Shown piece by piece: positions 1 to 5,960 of a DNA stretch of 6,221 bases. The notes below the pieces were generated by a model. It searched no databases and was not told the origin of the DNA. It saw only the letters and a program-made list of their open reading frames with translations. The stretch's first letter is position 1, and every line of letters starts with the position of its first letter. A program made the position numbers and the translations under genes. This stretch comes from an uncultured bacterium (lineage in GTDB: Bacteria > Actinomycetota > Actinomycetes > S36-B12), in NCBI GenBank assembly GCA_903954205.1, contig CAJBMR010000017.1, forward strand, positions 1-6,221, given 5' to 3'.

Positions 1-429
1 CACACCCAGGTCAGACGCTGCCTTGAGGTGATCACCCGCGAGGATGCCCAGGCCTCCGGAGTACTGCGGCAGTGCGGCGGCAATTCCGTACTCCGGGGAA
101 AAGTAGGCGATGGCCTGGGGGCGATCCGCCGGCTGTCGCTGGTACCACGCATCGCGGTGAAGGTAGGAGTGCAGGTTGTCGCGGGTACGCCGTACCCAGT
201 CGACGTAGCCAGGGTCGTTCGCGAGTTCCTGCAGCCGCTCGCGCGACACCTCTCCGAGAAGGCCGATGGGATCATCGCCCACGCGATCCCACAACTCGGG
301 ATCGATCGCACGGAAGACATCACGTGTCTCCGGACTCCAAGCCCAGTGCAGGTTGGCCGCGAGCTCCTCGAGTGGCTCGAGTTCGGCGGGCACGACGGTG
401 CGGACGGTGAACCTACGGATGGCCTTCAC
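1..429 (-). CDS. glgP: Alpha-glucan (glycogen) phosphorylase, N-terminal part
   Basis: Partial gene running off the left edge; 143 codons are visible on the minus strand. The family (GT35, pyridoxal-phosphate dependent) phosphorolyses alpha-1,4-glucan ends in the cytoplasm, giving glucose 1-phosphate. The translation starts MKAIRRFTVRTV and continues with ANLHWAWSPETRDVF (the N-terminal domain of the short actinobacterial GlgP type). It then reads AYFSPEYGI and YSGGLGILAGDHLKAASDLGV, a hallmark conserved block of these phosphorylases. The PLP lysine and the catalytic domain lie outside the window. I chose the GTG at 429-427 because the family typically begins MKA(I/L)RRFTVR. A second GTG nine bases upstream (438-436) is in frame but would add only VTA and sits inside the putative -10 motif. 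I see no Shine-Dalgarno sequence. The gene is divergent from glgE across 198 bp. Identity is near certain; the exact start is likely. Confidence 0.95.
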   Translation of the reverse strand, partial: MKAIRRFTVRTVVPAELEPLEELAANLHWAWSPETRDVFRAIDPELWDRVGDDPIGLLGEVSRERLQELANDPGYVDWVRRTRDNLHSYLHRDAWYQRQPADRPQAIAYFSPEYGIAAALPQYSGGLGILAGDHLKAASDLGV

Positions 430-436
430 GGCGGTC

Positions 437-442
437 ACGCTA
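437..442 (-). promoter_or_regulatory. Candidate -10 element for leaderless glgP
   Basis: On the minus strand TAGCGT fits the actinobacterial -10 pattern TANNNT and ends 7 nt before the GTG at 429. Transcription starting at that GTG would give a leaderless mRNA, which agrees with the lack of any purine-rich ribosome site upstream. The best -35 match is weak: TTATCT at 466-461, with an 18-nt spacer. This is an inference from motif and spacing only; TANNNT is common by chance. Confidence 0.35.
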
Positions 443-488
443 GCGGGTCGCTTGGGCGTGAGATAAGCATGCGCGGCTCTTGCGGCGA

Positions 489-508
489 CACGACCGAAAA
501 CAGTCGTG
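489..508. promoter_or_regulatory. Inverted repeat CACGAC-N8-GTCGTG, candidate operator
   Basis: This is a perfect 6-bp dyad with an 8-nt A-rich centre in the glgP/glgE divergent region. It lies about 60-80 bp upstream of the proposed glgP start point and about 120-140 bp upstream of that of glgE. The position fits a regulator binding site serving one or both promoters. I do not recognise the motif as that of a particular regulator. A 6-bp dyad can arise by chance, so the call is tentative. Confidence 0.3.
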
Positions 509-512
509 AAGC

Positions 513-537
513 CTGCAAATCCACCCTCTCCTTGCAG
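513..537. promoter_or_regulatory. Inverted repeat CTGCAA-N13-TTGCAG, candidate operator
   Basis: This is a second perfect 6-bp dyad, starting 5 nt after the first one and with a pyrimidine-rich 13-nt spacer. The half-site spacing (19 bp centre to centre) is nearly two helical turns, so both arms would face the same side of the DNA, as expected for a dimeric regulator. It sits midway between the two divergent starts. Maltose/glucan genes in actinobacteria are often controlled by LacI-family regulators, but I cannot assign this site to one. Confidence 0.3.
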
Positions 538-604
538 ACCGATTTCGGCGTGTTCCCGACATGTCCCAGATCACCCGGGACTGACGAGCCGCCGATACTG
601 CACT

Positions 605-623
605 CCAGGGACCACTACCCTGG
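605..623. promoter_or_regulatory. Inverted repeat CCAGGG-N7-CCCTGG overlapping the glgE -10
   Basis: A perfect 6-bp dyad with a 7-nt loop ends 4 nt before the glgE ATG. It overlaps the proposed -10 hexamer at 616-621. If glgE is leaderless the repeat is not in the mRNA and would act as a DNA operator, where a bound protein would block RNA polymerase. If transcription instead starts further upstream, the same repeat would form an RNA hairpin right before the start codon. Both readings are inference. Confidence 0.35.
616..621 (+). promoter_or_regulatory. Candidate -10 element for leaderless glgE
   Basis: TACCCT matches TANNNT and ends exactly 6 nt before the A of the ATG at 628, the geometry seen for leaderless actinobacterial genes. 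No convincing Shine-Dalgarno sequence precedes the ATG; only a TGGG at 621-624 is present. I see no good -35 hexamer at 17-18 nt. This supports 628 as the start codon but is not proof. Confidence 0.4.
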
Positions 624-627
624 GCCT

Positions 628-2793
628 ATGCCTCGGCGCCCGCCTCCAGCCGTACCGGTCTTCTCGGCCGCGTCGGGCACCACAGCCAAGGCCCCGGCCA
701 AGGCGCCCGCCAAGAAGGCCCCCGCCAAGAAGGCCCCGGCCAAGAGGGCCCCGGCCAAGGCGCCAGCGAAGGCCGCCGCGAAGAAGGCACCCACCCGGGC
801 GGACAGGCCTGCTCGATCGGAATCGGGCGCGGTCGAGGTGCCCGCCCTGCTCGCTGGCCGGATCCCGGTCACGGATGTCTGGCCCGTGGTCGAATCAGGG
901 CGGACTCCGGCCAAGGCCGTCGTGGGTGAGCACGTGCCTGTGCGCGCCACCGTTTTCCGCGAGGGCCACGGATCCCTCGGCGTCGAGGTTGTGCTGCGAG
1001 ACCCCGCAGGCCGCGAGCGGTCGAGGACGCGCATGCGCGACCTGGGCACCGGACTCGACATCTGGGGTGCCGAGATCGCCACGGATGCCCAGGGCCTGTG
1101 GTCCTTCTCGATAGAAGCCTGGGACGACCCCTGGGGCACGTGGTGGCATCGCGCCAGCATCAAGGTGCCCGCCGGAGTCGACATGGACATCGAACTCGAG
1201 GAGGGCGCGCAACTCATCGAGTCACTCACCGGCGGCGACCGCAAGCGACTCGCGGAGATCACGCGCACCGTTCGTGACACCGAGTTGCCACCCGAGGTGC
1301 GACTCGCGGCCGCCGGCGACCCTGATGTCCTCGCGGCGCTCGAAGCCCATCCGATGCGCGCGGGCGTGACCCACTGCGGCCCATGGCCGCTGCTTGTCGA
1401 GCGCCGACGAGCCCTCGTGGGCTCGTGGTACGAGTTCTTCCCACGCAGTGAGGGGGCGCGCGGTCGCCCGCTGAAGTCGGGAACCTTCGCGACGGCCGCC
1501 AAGCGCCTCCCGGCGATCGCCGCCATGGGATTCGACGTCGTCTACCTCCCGCCGATCCATCCGATCGGGGCCACGAATCGCAAGGGTCGCAACAACACAC
1601 TCGAGCCCAAGGCCGGCGATCCCGGATCTCCGTGGGCCATCGGCTCACCCGAGGGCGGACACGACGCGATCCATCCGGATCTGGGCACCGAGGCAGACTT
1701 CGCGGCCTTCGTCGCTCAAGCGCGCACACTCGGCATGGAGGTCGCACTTGACCTCGCCCTCCAGGCATCGCCGGACCATCCCTGGGTCCGCGAGCATCCT
1801 GAGTGGTTCACCACGCGCGCCGATGGCTCCATCGCGTACGCCGAGAATCCGCCGAAGAGGTACCAGGACATCTACCCCCTCAACTTCGACAACGATCCCG
1901 AGGGTCTCTACGCCGAAGTTGTGCGCATCGTGCGGCACTGGATCTCACAGGGCGTGTCGATCTTCCGGGTAGACAACCCGCACACCAAGCCCCTGTGGGT
2001 GTGGCGGCGCCTCATTGCCGAGATCAACGCCGAGCACCCTGATGTCATCTTCCTCGCCGAGGCATTCACCCGTCCGCCCATGATGCGGGCTCTTGCCGAG
2101 GCAGGCTTCCAGCAGAGCTACACCTACTTCACGTGGCGCAATGACAAGCAGGGCCTCGAGGAGTACTTCAGCGAACTCGCAGGTCCCGCGTCGGCGTACA
2201 TGCGACCCAATGCCTTCGTCAACACCCCCGACATCCTCCATGAGTTCCTCCAGACGGGTGGTCAGGCAGCATTTGCCATCCGCGCCACCCTTGCCGCCAC
2301 CCTCTCGCCGACATGGGGCGTCTACTCAGGTTTCGAACTCTTCGAGGCCACTCCCCTGCGCGAAGGCAGCGAGGAGTACCTCGACACCGAGAAGTTCGAG
2401 TACCGCCCGCGTGACTGGGTAGCAGCGGAGCGTGAGGCCCGCACGCTCGCGCCGTACATCACCTTGCTCAACGACCTGCGCCGCAGCAGCCTCCCGCTCC
2501 AGGATCTGCGCAGCCTGCGCTTCCATCGCACCGAAGATCCCGAGGTCATCGCGTATTCGAAGCGGGTAGGCAACGACACCGTGCTGGTGGTCTGCTCGCT
2601 CGATCCGCACTGCGTACGCGAGACGACCGTGTGGTGGGACATGCCGGCCATCGGCATGGACTGGGCCGATCGGTTCATTGCCCACGATCACGTCACGGGA
2701 CAGTCCTTCACCTGGGGGCAGGCGACGTATGTGCGGTTCGACCCTGCCACCACCATTGCTGCGCACATCGTCACGGTCGAGCAGGCACCATGA
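628..2793 (+). CDS. glgE: GlgE alpha-1,4-glucan:maltose-1-phosphate maltosyltransferase
   Basis: A 721-residue GH13_3 enzyme that transfers maltosyl units from alpha-maltose 1-phosphate to the non-reducing ends of cytoplasmic alpha-1,4-glucan. The N-terminal beta domain spans about 75-260 (GRIPVTDVWPVV, PAKAVVGEHVPVRATVFREGH), the (beta/alpha)8 domain about 260-600 (YEFFPRSEG, VVYLPPIHPIG, PWAIGSPEGGHD), and the C-terminal domain about 610-721. Catalytic residues are intact: nucleophile D449 (FRVDNPHTKP), acid/base E478 (FLAEAFTRP) and D535 (NTPDILHE). Their spacing equals that of D394/E423/D480 in Streptomyces coelicolor GlgE. Residues 1-58 form a basic PAKKA-type tail with no acidic residue, making the protein about 55 residues longer than the Streptomyces enzyme. 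The start at 628 rests on the leaderless -10 motif and the clearly coding tail. The only later in-frame start before the core is GTG 838, which would remove the tail. Its TGA overlaps the glgB ATG. Confidence 0.96.
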   Translation: MPRRPPPAVPVFSAASGTTAKAPAKAPAKKAPAKKAPAKRAPAKAPAKAAAKKAPTRADRPARSESGAVEVPALLAGRIPVTDVWPVVESGRTPAKAVVGEHVPVRATVFREGHGSLGVEVVLRDPAGRERSRTRMRDLGTGLDIWGAEIATDAQGLWSFSIEAWDDPWGTWWHRASIKVPAGVDMDIELEEGAQLIESLTGGDRKRLAEITRTVRDTELPPEVRLAAAGDPDVLAALEAHPMRAGVTHCGPWPLLVERRRALVGSWYEFFPRSEGARGRPLKSGTFATAAKRLPAIAAMGFDVVYLPPIHPIGATNRKGRNNTLEPKAGDPGSPWAIGSPEGGHDAIHPDLGTEADFAAFVAQARTLGMEVALDLALQASPDHPWVREHPEWFTTRADGSIAYAENPPKRYQDIYPLNFDNDPEGLYAEVVRIVRHWISQGVSIFRVDNPHTKPLWVWRRLIAEINAEHPDVIFLAEAFTRPPMMRALAEAGFQQSYTYFTWRNDKQGLEEYFSELAGPASAYMRPNAFVNTPDILHEFLQTGGQAAFAIRATLAATLSPTWGVYSGFELFEATPLREGSEEYLDTEKFEYRPRDWVAAEREARTLAPYITLLNDLRRSSLPLQDLRSLRFHRTEDPEVIAYSKRVGNDTVLVVCSLDPHCVRETTVWWDMPAIGMDWADRFIAHDHVTGQSFTWGQATYVRFDPATTIAAHIVTVEQAP
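685..789 (+). repeat. Tandem Lys/Ala/Pro-coding repeat in glgE
   Basis: Codons 20-54 of glgE encode repeated APAK, APAKK and APAKR units, giving 12 basic residues in 35 with no acidic ones. At DNA level three consecutive 15-bp units (709-723, 724-738, 739-753) of the form GCCAAGAAGGCCCCS differ from neighbouring copies at one base each. Shorter 12-bp GCC-AAG-GCS-CC units flank them. The repeat length is a multiple of three, so copy-number change would keep the frame. Near identity of adjacent copies suggests recent slippage or conversion. The composition resembles histone H1-like and HupB tails of actinobacteria. Confidence 0.85.
2779..2785 (+). promoter_or_regulatory. Ribosome binding site for glgB
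   Basis: GAGCAGG lies 4 nt before the glgB ATG and inside the last codons of glgE. It is an imperfect Shine-Dalgarno sequence. With the ATGA stop/start overlap it fixes the glgB start at 2790 and points to translational coupling rather than an independent start. Confidence 0.5.
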
Positions 2794-5054
2794 CCAAGGA
2801 GAGTGGAAGCAAGAAGCTCCCGCGGACCGTCAAGGTCGACCGATCCGAATTGGATCGCATCGTCGACGGCACCCACCACGATCCGCACGCCATCCTCGGG
2901 CCGCATCCAGGCAAGGACGGGGTCACGGTCCGTGTCCTGCGCCCGATGGCCGAGGCCGTGGTCGTCGTCCTCGATGACGGCACCCGCGTGCCCCTGCGCC
3001 ACGAGCATCGGGGCGTCTGGGCCGGGCTCCTCCCGGTCAAGAAGGTGCCGGACTACCGGCTCGACGTGACCTACGGCGGCCGGGTGATCCCCGCGGACGA
3101 TCCGTATCGCTTCCTCCCCACTCTCGGCGAACTCGACATTCACCTGGTGTCCGAGGGCCGCCACGAGGAACTCTGGCGCGTCATGGGCGCCCACGCCCAC
3201 ACCTACGACACCCCGCAGGGTGCCGTCACAGGCGTGTCCTTCGCCGTGTGGGCGCCCAATGCCCGCGGCGTGCGCGTCACGGGCACCTTCAATCACTGGG
3301 ACAGCCTTGCCCACCCGATGCGCAGCCTGGGAGCGACGGGGATCTGGGAGATCTTCATCCCGAACATCGGCGATGGGACGATCTACAAGTTCGCCATCCT
3401 GGGTGCCGATGGCGTGTGGCGCGAAAAGGCAGATCCGTTCGCCTTCGCTACCGAGCTGCCGCCCGCCACGGGCTCGGTCGTCTACACCTCCGACCACCGC
3501 TGGTCGGACGACGCGTGGATGGCCCAGCGAGCGGCATCGGATCCGCTCCGGCATCCGCTGTCGATCTACGAGGTGCACCTCGGATCGTGGCGACCCGGAC
3601 TCGACTACCGCCAGCTCGCAGAAGAGCTGACGGCGTACGTCGTCGAGCAGGGCTTCACACACGTCGAGTTCCTGCCCGTCGCGGCCCACCCCTTCGCGGG
3701 GTCATGGGGATATCAGGTGACGTCGTACTTCGCCCCCACACCGCGCTTCGGCAGCCCCGACGATTTGCGCTACCTCATCGACCGACTGCACCAGGCGGGT
3801 ATCGGAGTCCTCGTCGACTGGGTGCCCGCGCATTTCCCCAAGGACGACTGGGCGCTTGCACGCTTCGACGGCACCCCGCTCTATGAGCATGCGGATCCGC
3901 AACGCGGCGAGCATCCCGACTGGGGCACCTACATCTTCGACTTCGGACGCACCGAGGTGCGCAACTTCCTGGTGTCGAACGCGGTCTTCTGGTGCGAGGA
4001 GTTCCATGTTGACGGCCTGCGCGTCGACGCTGTCGCTTCCATGCTCTACCTCGACTACTCGCGCGAGCCGGGCGAGTGGACTCCCAACATCTACGGCGGT
4101 CGCGAGAACCTCGACGCCGTCGCCTTCCTGCAGGAGATGAACGCCACCGTCTACAAGCGTGTCCCCGGGGTGGTCACGATCGCTGAGGAATCCACCGCGT
4201 GGCCCGGCGTGACGCGACCCACCTACCTGGGCGGCCTGGGCTTCGGCCTGAAGTGGAATATGGGCTGGATGCATGACTCACTCGGCTACATGGAGCGTGA
4301 GGCCGTGCACCGGCAGTACCACCACAACGCGATGACCTTCGCGATGATGTACGCCTACAGCGAGCATTTCGTGCTGCCTATTTCCCACGACGAGGTCGTC
4401 CACGGCAAGGGCTCGCTCATCGGCAAGATGCCCGGCGACCGCTGGAAGGAACTCGCCAACCTGCGCGCCTACCTCGGCTACATGTGGGCCCACCCCGGAC
4501 GCAAGCTCCTCTTCATGGGATCGGAATTCGCCCAGTCTGCCGAGTGGAACGCGGATGCGGGGCTGGAGTGGTGGCTCATGCAGTTCGAGGAGCATGCCGG
4601 CATCGCGCGCGCCGTAAGCGACATCAACGCGGTCTATCGAGCGACACCCGCACTGTGGCAGCGCGATGACGACCCAGGCGGCTTCGAGTGGATCGACGCC
4701 AACGATGCAGAGTCCAACGTCTTCAGCTGGATTCGTTGGGACGACGCGGGACGACCGCTGGTCAATGTGTCGAACATGTCCGCTACCCCCCGAGACGGCT
4801 ACCGACTCGGCCTTCCGCTGAGCGGCGTATGGCTTGAGGTCCTCAACACGGATGCACACGAGTACGGCGGAAGCGGCGTTGGCAACCTCGGCGAGGTGAC
4901 GGCCGTGGACGAGCCGTGGCACGGCCGGAATGCGAGTGCGCGCGTCACATTGCCGCCCCTGGCGACAATCTGGCTCCGCCCTTCCGAGATTCCCCCCGTT
5001 AACGACATCAAGGACGCTCTGAGCGTCGAAGCAGGGCGCAGACGGCGTAGCTAG
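2790..5054 (+). CDS. glgB: 1,4-alpha-glucan branching enzyme (GH13_9)
   Basis: A 754-residue enzyme that cuts alpha-1,4-glucan chains and re-attaches the fragment through an alpha-1,6 bond, branching the polymer made by GlgE. It is the long form with two N-terminal CBM48-like domains: N1 at about 20-115 (GTHHDPHAILGPHP) and N2 at about 140-235 (FAVWAPNARGVRVTGTFNHWD). The catalytic barrel spans about 255-640 (YEVHLGSW, WGYQVTSYFAP) and the C-terminal beta domain about 645-730. Catalytic residues are intact: nucleophile D413 (GLRVDAVASMLY), acid/base E466 (TIAEEST) and D534 (SHDEVVHGKGS). Their spacing equals that of D405/E458/D526 in Escherichia coli GlgB. The ATG at 2790 overlaps the glgE stop by 4 nt, so the two are co-transcribed and probably translationally coupled. 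An in-frame ATG at 2631 lies inside glgE and is not the start. The protein ends in a short basic AGRRRRS tail. The TAG stop shares its CTAG with the converging thioredoxin gene. Confidence 0.97.
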   Translation: MTKESGSKKLPRTVKVDRSELDRIVDGTHHDPHAILGPHPGKDGVTVRVLRPMAEAVVVVLDDGTRVPLRHEHRGVWAGLLPVKKVPDYRLDVTYGGRVIPADDPYRFLPTLGELDIHLVSEGRHEELWRVMGAHAHTYDTPQGAVTGVSFAVWAPNARGVRVTGTFNHWDSLAHPMRSLGATGIWEIFIPNIGDGTIYKFAILGADGVWREKADPFAFATELPPATGSVVYTSDHRWSDDAWMAQRAASDPLRHPLSIYEVHLGSWRPGLDYRQLAEELTAYVVEQGFTHVEFLPVAAHPFAGSWGYQVTSYFAPTPRFGSPDDLRYLIDRLHQAGIGVLVDWVPAHFPKDDWALARFDGTPLYEHADPQRGEHPDWGTYIFDFGRTEVRNFLVSNAVFWCEEFHVDGLRVDAVASMLYLDYSREPGEWTPNIYGGRENLDAVAFLQEMNATVYKRVPGVVTIAEESTAWPGVTRPTYLGGLGFGLKWNMGWMHDSLGYMEREAVHRQYHHNAMTFAMMYAYSEHFVLPISHDEVVHGKGSLIGKMPGDRWKELANLRAYLGYMWAHPGRKLLFMGSEFAQSAEWNADAGLEWWLMQFEEHAGIARAVSDINAVYRATPALWQRDDDPGGFEWIDANDAESNVFSWIRWDDAGRPLVNVSNMSATPRDGYRLGLPLSGVWLEVLNTDAHEYGGSGVGNLGEVTAVDEPWHGRNASARVTLPPLATIWLRPSEIPPVNDIKDALSVEAGRRRRS
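5013..5027. terminator. Small hairpin near the convergent 3' ends, possible terminator
   Basis: GACGCT-CTG-AGCGTC is a perfect 6-bp stem with a 3-nt loop inside the last codons of glgB. It lies 23 bp beyond the stop of the minus-strand thioredoxin gene, so for that transcript it is at a suitable place for a terminator. There is no U-rich tract on either side. The stem is short, so this may be only a chance structure in coding DNA. No better terminator is visible at this junction. Confidence 0.2.
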
Positions 5055-5938
5055 AAGAGGGCGGAGGCCAGCGCGACGCGGGCGGGGGGCACCGCCGGGT
5101 CGTCACCCGCGACGGCGAAGAGGTCGATCAGGCGGCCGCGGGCGCGATCACGGTCGTCGCCACTCGTGGCCTTGACCTCGGCGATGAGCGCCGCAAAAGC
5201 GGTGGCCCAATCCCCTTCGGCTGCGGCGGCATCAGCATCACGCAGGGCGCCCGTCTCATCGGCGTGCTCCAGCCGCAGCTGCAATTCGCACAGCGCCACT
5301 CCGGCCTGCGCATCGACATCGCCCGGGGTGGCCGCGAGCACCTCGCGATAGGCATCGGCTGCTGCTGCCCAATCCCCCGCCTCGATGGCATCGAAGGCGG
5401 CGGTGAAGCGCGGATCGATGGGTGGCTCGGCATCCGACTCGGCCTGCACCTCGGGAGCCTCCCCACCGGTGACCGCGCCGTTGACACCGTTCTCCGCGGC
5501 GACTCGGAGGAGTTCGTCGATGTAGGTGCGCACCTGAGGCTCGGGCAGGGCGCCCTGGAAGAGTGGCAGCGGCTGCCCCGCGATGACCGCGAAGACACTG
5601 GGGATCGACTGCACCTGGAACGCAGCCGCGATCTGCTGCTCGGCATCGACATCGACCTTGGCGAGCACGAAGCGCCCGCCGTACTCGGCCGCGAGCGTCT
5701 CGAGGATCGGCGAGAGCGTCTTGCACGGCCCGCACCACGATGCCCACAGGTCGAGCACGACCGGCACGGTCTGGCTCTGGATGATGACATCGCGCTCGAA
5801 TGAGGCCGTGGTGACATCGATGACGACGCCCGTCGGCGCATCGACCATCGCACTCTCCCGGCGCTTCTCCGCCTCGCGCTGACTGGCCAGGGCTCCGAGG
5901 TCTACGGCACCGCGGAGCGGAAGGGAGGGCTGACTCAC
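5051..5938 (-). CDS. Thioredoxin-TPR co-chaperone, CnoX/YbbN-like
   Basis: A 295-residue cytoplasmic protein with no signal peptide or membrane segment. A thioredoxin fold spans about 40-147, with WCGPC at 68-72 and the cis-proline loop SIPS (P113). An acidic linker follows at about 158-175. TPR-like helices span about 176-295 (AAFDAIEAGDWAAAADAYREVL and AAAEGDWATAFAAL), ending ARVALASALF. This is the YbbN/CnoX layout; the E. coli member protects unfolding proteins and passes them to chaperones. Here both active-site cysteines remain, so thiol-disulfide activity is also plausible. The N-terminal GAVDLGAL stretch is a feature I associate with actinobacterial members such as Rv1324. The GTG start at 5938 has a good GAGGA site 7 nt upstream. 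An ATG at 5983 would run into the upstream gene, and an ATG at 5848 would lose GAVDL. It follows the MeaB-like gene by 22 bp and converges on glgB with overlapping stops. Confidence 0.92.
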   Translation of the reverse strand: MSQPSLPLRGAVDLGALASQREAEKRRESAMVDAPTGVVIDVTTASFERDVIIQSQTVPVVLDLWASWCGPCKTLSPILETLAAEYGGRFVLAKVDVDAEQQIAAAFQVQSIPSVFAVIAGQPLPLFQGALPEPQVRTYIDELLRVAAENGVNGAVTGGEAPEVQAESDAEPPIDPRFTAAFDAIEAGDWAAAADAYREVLAATPGDVDAQAGVALCELQLRLEHADETGALRDADAAAAEGDWATAFAALIAEVKATSGDDRDRARGRLIDLFAVAGDDPAVPPARVALASALF

Positions 5939-5945
5939 GCGCCTA

Positions 5946-5950
5946 TCCTC
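5946..5950 (-). promoter_or_regulatory. Ribosome binding site deciding the thioredoxin-TPR start
   Basis: On the minus strand GAGGA lies 7 nt upstream of the GTG at 5938-5936, an ideal spacing. It decides in favour of this GTG over the upstream ATG at 5983 and the internal ATG at 5848. It lies in the 22-bp gap after the stop of the upstream gene. That gap leaves little room for a separate promoter, so the two genes are probably one transcription unit. Confidence 0.7.
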
Positions 5951-5960
5951 GCACTCGTGA

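Noticed and set aside
28..627. Upstream in-frame extension of glgE (open from 28, with ATGs at 28 and 469)
   Set aside because: It runs antisense through glgP and then through the divergent promoter region. The translation there resembles nothing in GlgE and lacks its composition, and the family core starts after 628.
685..789. Short tandem repeats as a CRISPR-like or intergenic repeat array
   Set aside because: There are no unique spacers. Units are 12-15 bp, in frame, and encode a regular Ala-Pro-Ala-Lys pattern, so it is a coding repeat.
615..1526. 303-codon minus-strand ORF with a hydrophobic Ala/Gly/Leu/Phe stretch resembling a membrane segment
   Set aside because: It is the antisense of glgE. 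The hydrophobic stretch is merely the complement of the GCC/AAG/CCG repeat, and the frame has no domain pattern or ribosome site.
2631..2789. Upstream in-frame ATG for glgB at 2631
   Set aside because: It lies inside the C-terminal coding region of glgE. The encoded residues are Cys/His/Gly-rich shadow sequence, while the ATG at 2790 has the classical ATGA overlap and begins a normal GlgB.
2688..3689. 333-codon minus-strand ORF antisense to glgB
   Set aside because: Long antisense frames are expected in high-GC coding DNA. It is rich in His/Gly/Val/Asp with no recognisable motif, and glgB is certain.
5095..5110. CGGGT-N4-ACCCG hairpin just past the glgB stop as a glgB terminator
   Set aside because: It has only a 5-bp stem, no U tract, and lies inside the thioredoxin coding sequence. 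It is indistinguishable from chance in such GC-rich DNA.
5264..5803. 179-codon plus-strand ORF beyond glgB
   Set aside because: It is antisense to the thioredoxin-TPR gene, whose WCGPC and TPR features are unambiguous. Its composition is shadow-like.
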